This document shows positions 7,900 to 14,339 of a DNA stretch of 14,339 bases, piece by piece. The first letter of the stretch is position 1. The number at the start of each line of letters is the position of its first letter. A program made the position numbers and the translations under genes. The stretch is from CAZJDM01 sp964544765 (lineage in GTDB: Bacteria > Bdellovibrionota_B > Oligoflexia > CAYFLR01). The DNA lies in contig CAZJDM010000121.1 in the NCBI GenBank assembly GCA_964544765.1, positions 1 through 14,339 of the forward strand, in the 5' to 3' direction. The notes below the pieces were generated by a model. The model saw only the letters and a program-made list of their open reading frames with translations, was not told the origin of the DNA and ran no database searches.

Positions 7900-9054
7900 A
7901 TGACGAGGATCTATTTAGACCACAACGCAACTACCCCTATCAATCCAGAAGTATTAAAAAACATGTTACCATATCTGGAAGAGCACTACGGTAACCCTTC
8001 TAGTTCTCATTCTTGGGGTAGAAAAGCCAAATTTGCCATCGAACAAGCCAGGGAAAAAGTTGCTAACCTGATAGGAGCCACATCAGAAGAGATTTATTTC
8101 ACCAGTGGTGGCACAGAAAGTAATACGTTAGCTATCTTTGGAACATTGAATATACCTGAACCAACACAAATTGTTACTTCTACTATAGAACATTATTCGA
8201 TCCTCAAACCCTTTGAAAAGCTAAAACAAAATGGTTGGTCAACCTCTTATATCAAATGTAATTCTAATGGTGTAGTAAACCTTGATCACCTTAAGGAGGT
8301 TCTTTCTCAACCTACCCTAACCAGATTTTTAAGTATCATACACGCCAATAATGAAGTGGGTACCATCCAACCTATTAAAAATATAGTAGAATTATGTAAA
8401 AAAATTGATCCACAAAATAACATGGTTATTCATACTGACGCAGTACAATCTTGCGGTAAAATACCTTTAAATGTTAAGGAGTTAGGAATTAATTTATTAA
8501 GTCTTTCAGGTCATAAAATGTATGGACCCAAAGGAATTGGAGCTTTATACATCCGTAAGGGATTACCCTTAAGAGCCCTATTTTATGGAGGTCATCAAGA
8601 ACGACTTAAACGAGCTGGCACAGAAAATGTCGCATCAATTGTAGGATTGGGCGCAGCTTGTAGGTTAGCACAAGATAGATTAACCCAGAATAACTCCACT
8701 ACTCTAATCAAGTTAAAAAAGCAAAAAAAACAATTTATTGCGGATATTCTAAACTTTTTCCCTCAATCTATTATAAATGGAAATCAAGAATATTGTCTTG
8801 ATAACACAGTCAATATTTGTTTTCCAGGTATTGATGCCCAGTCTCTAGCTATTAAATTAGACTTGCATAATATTGCGGTTAGTGTAGGATCTGCATGCGG
8901 CGCTGGTTCTAATGAACCATCCCATGTCTTAATCAATATGGGATTATCCCCAAAACAGGCCAAAAATTCAGTGCGTTTCTCTTGGGGCTTAAACACCAGT
9001 GATGATGATTTAAAACATACTATCAAAATTTTAAAACAAGTTATCAATTCTTAA
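7900..9054 (+). CDS. iscS: Cysteine desulfurase (IscS/NifS family, class V aminotransferase fold)
   Basis: PLP enzyme that takes sulfur from L-cysteine, leaving alanine and a protein-bound persulfide. The 384 residues are the usual length. It opens with IYLDHNATTP, the typical first strand, which fixes the start at 7900. PLP-site residues are visible: SGGTESN (69-75), His98 in TSTIEH, Asp180 and Gln183 in HTDAVQ, and the Schiff-base Lys206 in SGHKMYGPKG. The catalytic Cys333 is in GSACGAGSNEPSHVL, where the loop length matches group I (IscS/NifS-like). RAGTENV (238-244) is also typical. No Shine-Dalgarno sequence precedes the ATG; the promoter geometry suggests leaderless translation. mnmA begins 4 bases after the stop, and no iscU, iscA or iscR lies nearby. 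A role in tRNA thiolation is therefore likely, as for YrvO beside MnmA in Bacillus. The iscS symbol describes the family rather than proven orthology. Confidence 0.93.
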   Translation: MTRIYLDHNATTPINPEVLKNMLPYLEEHYGNPSSSHSWGRKAKFAIEQAREKVANLIGATSEEIYFTSGGTESNTLAIFGTLNIPEPTQIVTSTIEHYSILKPFEKLKQNGWSTSYIKCNSNGVVNLDHLKEVLSQPTLTRFLSIIHANNEVGTIQPIKNIVELCKKIDPQNNMVIHTDAVQSCGKIPLNVKELGINLLSLSGHKMYGPKGIGALYIRKGLPLRALFYGGHQERLKRAGTENVASIVGLGAACRLAQDRLTQNNSTTLIKLKKQKKQFIADILNFFPQSIINGNQEYCLDNTVNICFPGIDAQSLAIKLDLHNIAVSVGSACGAGSNEPSHVLINMGLSPKQAKNSVRFSWGLNTSDDDLKHTIKILKQVINS

Positions 9055-9058
9055 AGAA

Positions 9059-10222
9059 ATGAAAAAATTGCATCAATCTTTACAATCTGAATTAAATCAT
9101 AATGAATTAAATCAACCTTTATCTGATTTAAACCGGCCTTTAAAAACTGATCGAATTGCCGTTGGAATGTCCGGAGGAGTAGACAGTTCTGTGGCTGCTT
9201 ATCTACTAAAGAAACAAGGGTATGATGTAATCGGACTTTATATGAAAAACTGGGATGAAACAAATGACGATGGTACTTGCTCCGCAGAAGCCGATTATCA
9301 TGACGTTATGAAAGTTTGCCATCACCTGGACATCCCTTATTATACAGTAAATTTTGTTAACGAATATTGGGACAAGGTTTTTGCTGAGTCGTTAGCAGCC
9401 TTCAAACAAGGAATAACACCCAATCCAGATATATTATGCAACCGGGAAATTAAATTTGATCTCTTTTTGTCCAAAGCACTATCTTTAGGCGCAAAATTTC
9501 TAGCTACCGGTCATTATTGCCAGATTAGTCATCAGAATAATCACCATTATTTACTAAAAGGAGCTGATCCCGATAAAGATCAAAGTTATTTTCTTTGTAA
9601 CGTAAAGGAAGAAGCTTTAAAGCGATCACTTTTCCCCATTGGAAATTTGAAAAAAACAGAAGTAAGAGCTATCGCTCAAGAAGCAGGATTAACCACCTTT
9701 AATAAAAAAGATTCCACAGGAATATGTTTTATCGGAGAGCGTAATTTCCCACAATTTTTACGTAAATTTATCGCTCTTAAACCCGGCCCTATTAAAACTT
9801 TAGAAGGAGAAACTCTGGGAACCCATCAAGGTTTGGCATTTTATACCATTGGCCAACGTGGTGGATTAGAGCTAGGGGGAGGATCGTCTGAACCATATTA
9901 TATTTCTTCAAAAGATCAAAACACCAATTCCATTACTGTAGTTAAAGGATCAAAACACCCAGCACTATATGCTAACTCTTTGATTGCCCATCAATGTTCA
10001 TGGATTAATTCTACCCTTGATAAAACTTATCTAAACGAACCACTGAAAGCTAAAATCCGCTACCGTCAAGCGGATCAAGTTTGTACTATCTCAGAATATA
10101 ACAATGATCAAATTAAAGTAATATTTGATAAACCACAACGAGCCATTACACCCGGACAATCAATTGTTTTCTACAAAGAAAATACTTGTTTAGGCGGAGC
10201 AATAATTAGTTGTGCTATATAG
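9059..10222 (+). CDS. mnmA: tRNA-specific 2-thiouridylase MnmA
   Basis: Uses ATP and persulfide sulfur to make 2-thiouridine at wobble U34 of the Lys, Glu and Gln tRNAs. The PP-loop motif SGGVDSS is at 38-44. The two catalytic cysteines are Cys127 in NPDILCNREIKF and Cys223 in DSTGICFIGER. ATGHY at 149-153 and GQRGGL at 265-270 are also family hallmarks. Its 387 residues are slightly longer than E. coli MnmA because about 30 polar residues precede the first strand (RIAVGMSGG). No later start would keep that strand, so 9059 is taken. It begins 4 bases after the cysteine desulfurase stop with only a weak purine stretch before it, which suggests translational coupling. Its last 8 bases overlap the end of the opposing minus-strand gene. 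Confidence 0.96.
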   Translation: MKKLHQSLQSELNHNELNQPLSDLNRPLKTDRIAVGMSGGVDSSVAAYLLKKQGYDVIGLYMKNWDETNDDGTCSAEADYHDVMKVCHHLDIPYYTVNFVNEYWDKVFAESLAAFKQGITPNPDILCNREIKFDLFLSKALSLGAKFLATGHYCQISHQNNHHYLLKGADPDKDQSYFLCNVKEEALKRSLFPIGNLKKTEVRAIAQEAGLTTFNKKDSTGICFIGERNFPQFLRKFIALKPGPIKTLEGETLGTHQGLAFYTIGQRGGLELGGGSSEPYYISSKDQNTNSITVVKGSKHPALYANSLIAHQCSWINSTLDKTYLNEPLKAKIRYRQADQVCTISEYNNDQIKVIFDKPQRAITPGQSIVFYKENTCLGGAIISCAI

Positions 10223-12644
10223 ATTTTGATTTTCCTTGGCGCGTGTCTGTCTTCCCTTGATGCACCACGGATTTTCCTTGATGAACTTCGGATCCGGCTT
10301 GTGGGGGGATTTTAACTTTTCCTTGATGGACCTCGGATCCTGCTTTATGCGCTTCATCTTTCCCTTGATTAACCTCAACATTGGGTTTCAATAGCCGAGA
10401 GAAATATTCACTAACAATTTGATCTAATACTGTTCTCACCACAACACTTCCTTTTGGACGATACAAGAATGACAACTCTCCACGAATTGACTTCAATTCT
10501 TGAACTTTCTGTACAGAGTCCAGTTTCTGTAACTTATTAAAAGAAGAAGTAATTAATACCGAACGTAAATTTGGCAATGAACGCTTTAGTAAATCGTGAG
10601 GTACAGAATCAATAGAAGTAAAGACAATCTTTAAACCATCTTTATTTTCTTTTATAAAAGAGTCCTTATTAGATGAATCGTATGGTTTAAACTTAAGTAA
10701 TCCTAATTCTTTGGACATATAAGAACATACAGCTTCCTTCAATTGAACATCACCATAATCTGCCAAGTAAACATCGATTTGTTCTTTGATCATAGAGGAT
10801 GGTAAAGCTAAAGGAAAAGTAACCATTATTTCTGAACTATTACTCCAATCTAGTTCCATATTATTGGCTTTTAAGAGATCACCAGCTATCTCAAAGAAAG
10901 TAGCCGGACTAAATTTTGCTTCATCCATATTTTCAGGATTAAGTTTATTCTTACTTAACCAGGTTCCTATTTTAGATACCCCTAAAACTCCTTTTTGATA
11001 TCCCCGCAAATATAGTTTTACTCTCTCGCCTCCTTGATATACATTATTTTTTGATTCAGTTCTGAGTACCACTGATATTTCAGAGCCGGGTACTAATTGA
11101 CCAATAAATCCTAGAAAAATATTTTTAAAGGCTCTTTTTAGTTTTTTCTGATCAACACCTACCAAAAGATAAGGATTAAAAGTGGCCAATTTCTCACATT
11201 TCATTCCCACACCAGTAAAAACTGATGAAGATTCATCAATTATAGAATTTATAAATGAATTTATATTAAAAATTGGTAGATTAGTTCTAGTAAAATGAGC
11301 ATTTAAATCCATGGGAGAATTTGGTTGTGTACTATTCTTTAATGAAGACAATTGAAAGGATGATATGGTGTGGTTAATCTCTTTACATAAAGAATCTATC
11401 TCTTTATTTCCCAATAAAGTATTATAAAAGGAATGAATACATTTTTTGAAAAGATTAATTGTCCATTGTTGTTTCCAGTTAATTAAAGGTTGCTCTTCTT
11501 TTGACTGAGCTTCAGTTAATCGAATTTCATTATTCTGACTATCTTGGTTCTTTGCTATCTCCGTTTTCTTTTCCTCTTGATCATTCTTAATCATTACCAC
11601 AATGCGAACCAGGTCATCATTTTGATTAAAGAGTCCTTTATATTTCAATATTAATTTATCTTTCCGATTTTGGGATTCAAATTTAATAGTTTTTATCAGG
11701 TACCTGGATAGATTTCCCCATCCTCCTCTACCCTCAACAAACATCTTCTCAAGTAATTTTCTCTGTCTGAATACTTCTTGTTTATTTACGGTACTATCCC
11801 TGAATAAATAATCAAAAACATTTGTATTTACAGACGGCAAACCAGAATAATATTTGGTTAAATATTCCGAAAAAATACCGTCTACTTTTAAGGTCCTGCC
11901 AAAAGATAAATAGGCTTGTTCTATATTGGTTAAAATTTCTCGACAAGCTTGATCATAAAATAAGGCTTGGTACTCTGCTTTTTTATATATTTTTGATTGT
12001 CTTCTCCAGGAAAGATAAATTAAAATAGCTAAAAATAATATAGCTGCTAATGCGATGATTGAGTCACTATAATTACTCACTATCATTTTTAACGTTGCAG
12101 GATAATAACGCTCAACAATCTGAATAATTGCTACTATGTGCCCTTTCCATTTTATGGGCTGATAAGCGCTTATCCATTCTTTACTATCGATATTATATGA
12201 AGGAATAACTCCACCAAGACTTAAATCTTTCTTAGCTAACCCTGGTATCATTGTCTTAAAAAAGAATGATTGATCAGGTTCAGTAGAAACCGTAACAAAA
12301 AATTCACCACTTTTACTGAGATTAGCTTTCTCCTCATTGATGAATATCAAGGTTCTAATAAAACCATCTAACTTATGGGCTTTTAATGTCTTACGTAATT
12401 GTAAGAAAATATATCTATAATCTCGATCATCTTTATACTCATTAAATCTTGACTCTGCATTGTTATATTGCATTCTGACATGTCGTTTACCACTTATCTG
12501 AACGGCAAGTGTTTTGGCAATATTGAGCATACTATCTTGTTTATTACTCTTGTGCCTTACTTTTTCATATTCAATTAGGTTCCATGATCCATAGCAAGCA
12601 GCTAAAACAACAGTACCAACAAAAATGTTCCTAATAAGATCCAT
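10215..12644 (-). CDS. Membrane-anchored degenerate hybrid histidine-kinase-like protein with VHQGK-repeat tail
   Basis: No exact family is recognised. Numbering is from the ATG at 12644. TM1 is about 7-24. An extracytoplasmic sensor-like region of about 170 residues follows, then TM2 at about 193-213 (IIALAAILFLAILIYLSW). Residues 221-351 look PAS-like (AYLSFGRTLKVDG). A charged linker (354-386) and a helical stretch follow. Residues 458-614 resemble a HATPase_c domain: LKRAFKNIFLGFIG sits where the N-box should be, and the end (EIAGDLLKANN, IMVTFPLAL) fits the last helix and strand. The second N-box Asn is Gly512, no DxGxG box is visible, and no His-Glu/Asp phospho-acceptor motif is seen. 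Residues 617-752 resemble a receiver with no clear phospho-acceptor Asp and Arg-Pro where Lys-Pro is usual. The tail (753-809) holds QGK repeats. Likely a non-catalytic signalling protein; partners unknown. A second in-frame ATG at 12656 lacks a ribosome binding site. Confidence 0.8.
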   Translation of the reverse strand: MDLIRNIFVGTVVLAACYGSWNLIEYEKVRHKSNKQDSMLNIAKTLAVQISGKRHVRMQYNNAESRFNEYKDDRDYRYIFLQLRKTLKAHKLDGFIRTLIFINEEKANLSKSGEFFVTVSTEPDQSFFFKTMIPGLAKKDLSLGGVIPSYNIDSKEWISAYQPIKWKGHIVAIIQIVERYYPATLKMIVSNYSDSIIALAAILFLAILIYLSWRRQSKIYKKAEYQALFYDQACREILTNIEQAYLSFGRTLKVDGIFSEYLTKYYSGLPSVNTNVFDYLFRDSTVNKQEVFRQRKLLEKMFVEGRGGWGNLSRYLIKTIKFESQNRKDKLILKYKGLFNQNDDLVRIVVMIKNDQEEKKTEIAKNQDSQNNEIRLTEAQSKEEQPLINWKQQWTINLFKKCIHSFYNTLLGNKEIDSLCKEINHTISSFQLSSLKNSTQPNSPMDLNAHFTRTNLPIFNINSFINSIIDESSSVFTGVGMKCEKLATFNPYLLVGVDQKKLKRAFKNIFLGFIGQLVPGSEISVVLRTESKNNVYQGGERVKLYLRGYQKGVLGVSKIGTWLSKNKLNPENMDEAKFSPATFFEIAGDLLKANNMELDWSNSSEIMVTFPLALPSSMIKEQIDVYLADYGDVQLKEAVCSYMSKELGLLKFKPYDSSNKDSFIKENKDGLKIVFTSIDSVPHDLLKRSLPNLRSVLITSSFNKLQKLDSVQKVQELKSIRGELSFLYRPKGSVVVRTVLDQIVSEYFSRLLKPNVEVNQGKDEAHKAGSEVHQGKVKIPPQAGSEVHQGKSVVHQGKTDTRQGKSKSI
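10231..10376 (-). repeat. Imperfect in-frame repeats encoding (V/T)xQGK units
   Basis: Five copies of a TTTTCCTTG-like core (plus-strand view) start near 10231, 10252, 10272, 10317 and 10359. The best pair, at 10272 and 10317, shares most of about 29 bases, including CGGATCC, and sits exactly 45 bases apart. This encodes AGSEVHQGK twice at 15-residue spacing, followed by VVHQGK and TRQGK and preceded by VNQGK. The copies differ by synonymous and non-synonymous changes, so the array is not freshly duplicated. Confidence 0.8.
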
Positions 12645-12650
12645 AGATTT

Positions 12651-12654
12651 CTCC
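12651..12654 (-). promoter_or_regulatory. Ribosome binding site deciding the start of the signalling-protein gene
   Basis: GGAG lies 6 bases upstream of the ATG at 12642-12644. The more upstream in-frame ATG (12654-12656) overlaps this site and has no Shine-Dalgarno sequence of its own, so the shorter form is preferred. The two proteins differ by four residues ahead of TM1. Confidence 0.6.
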
Positions 12655-12774
12655 ATTTTGGAACGTTTATAATAAATTTTAAATTATAATAAAGGTATAT
12701 ATAGAAATGATATCGTAAGCAGAGCTAATTACCAAGTTAAAACTGGAAATTTTAGCGAACTTGCATATTAATGC

Positions 12775-12837
12775 TGGTAACCAGCAGTCAGTAACTAGTA
12801 ACAAGTAATTAGTAACCAGCAGCCAGTAACCAGATTA
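12775..12837. repeat. Degenerate heptanucleotide tandem array, consensus YAGTAAC
   Basis: Nine consecutive 7-base units fit one register: TGGTAAC, CAGCAGT, CAGTAAC, TAGTAAC, AAGTAAT, TAGTAAC, CAGCAGC, CAGTAAC, CAGATTA. The array sits in the 208-base gap between the subtilase stop and the signalling-protein start. Seven is not a multiple of three and no open frame covers it, so it is non-coding. At its left end GCTGG-TAA-CCAGC (12773-12785) could form a small hairpin. The rest of the gap (12657-12772 and 12838-12852) is AT-rich leader sequence with no other feature I can support. Confidence 0.85.
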
Positions 12838-12852
12838 AATTCATCAAATTGT

Positions 12853-14339
<1,487 letters not shown>

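Noticed and set aside
10190..10381. Small basic open frame on the minus strand at the mnmA / signalling-gene junction
   Set aside because: It is an out-of-frame reading of the QGK DNA repeats, with no ribosome binding site or family resemblance.
10786..10998. Open frame on the plus strand inside the signalling gene
   Set aside because: It is antisense to the HATPase-like region, with no start signal and no recognisable motif.
12773..12785. Hairpin GCTGG-TAA-CCAGC as a terminator of the protease gene
   Set aside because: The stem is only 5 bp and no T-run follows on the minus strand; it is better explained as part of the heptamer array.
12775..12837. Possible CRISPR array from the repeated motif
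   Set aside because: The units are 7 bases with no spacers, and no cas genes are in view.

Overview
The window is about one third G+C by eye. It reads as chromosomal DNA of a Gram-negative bacterium: it holds a periplasmic-type tail-specific protease with the TSP N-terminal domain and the DUF3340-type C-terminus, a long-form phosphate acetyltransferase, and a full-length B12-dependent methionine synthase. A large membrane protein resembling a degenerate two-component hybrid, next to an exported-looking subtilase, would fit a Bdellovibrio-like or delta-type proteobacterium. That placement is inference; no rRNA or tRNA is present to fix it.

Layout. Positions 1-1495 (minus) are the first ~498 codons of pta, cut by the window edge. 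Positions 1496-1869 contain the pta leader and a decayed C-terminal remnant of an O6-methylguanine-DNA methyltransferase gene. prc (1870-4188, plus) and metH (4225-7728, minus) converge. A 171-base divergent promoter region separates metH from a two-gene sulfur-transfer operon (plus): a cysteine desulfurase (7900-9054) and mnmA (9059-10222). mnmA overlaps tail-to-tail by 8 bases with a ~809-residue two-TM protein on the minus strand (10215-12644). This protein carries PAS-like, pseudo-histidine-kinase and pseudo-receiver regions and a VHQGK-repeat tail. A heptanucleotide array lies at 12775-12837. The window ends in a subtilisin-like protease (minus, cut at its 5' end) with a Glu-Pro linker and a C-terminal domain resembling the prokaryotic YEATS (pYEATS) fold.

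How the genes relate. The desulfurase and MnmA form one functional unit: persulfide sulfur from cysteine is used for 2-thiouridine at the tRNA wobble position. Pta (acetyl-CoA/acetyl phosphate), MetH (methionine/folate) and Prc (envelope proteolysis) are independent housekeeping functions. No defence island, mobile element or CRISPR array is visible. The least ordinary items are the protease-pYEATS-like fusion, a predicted leaderless transcript for the desulfurase, the degenerate signalling protein with its repeat tail, and the heptamer array.
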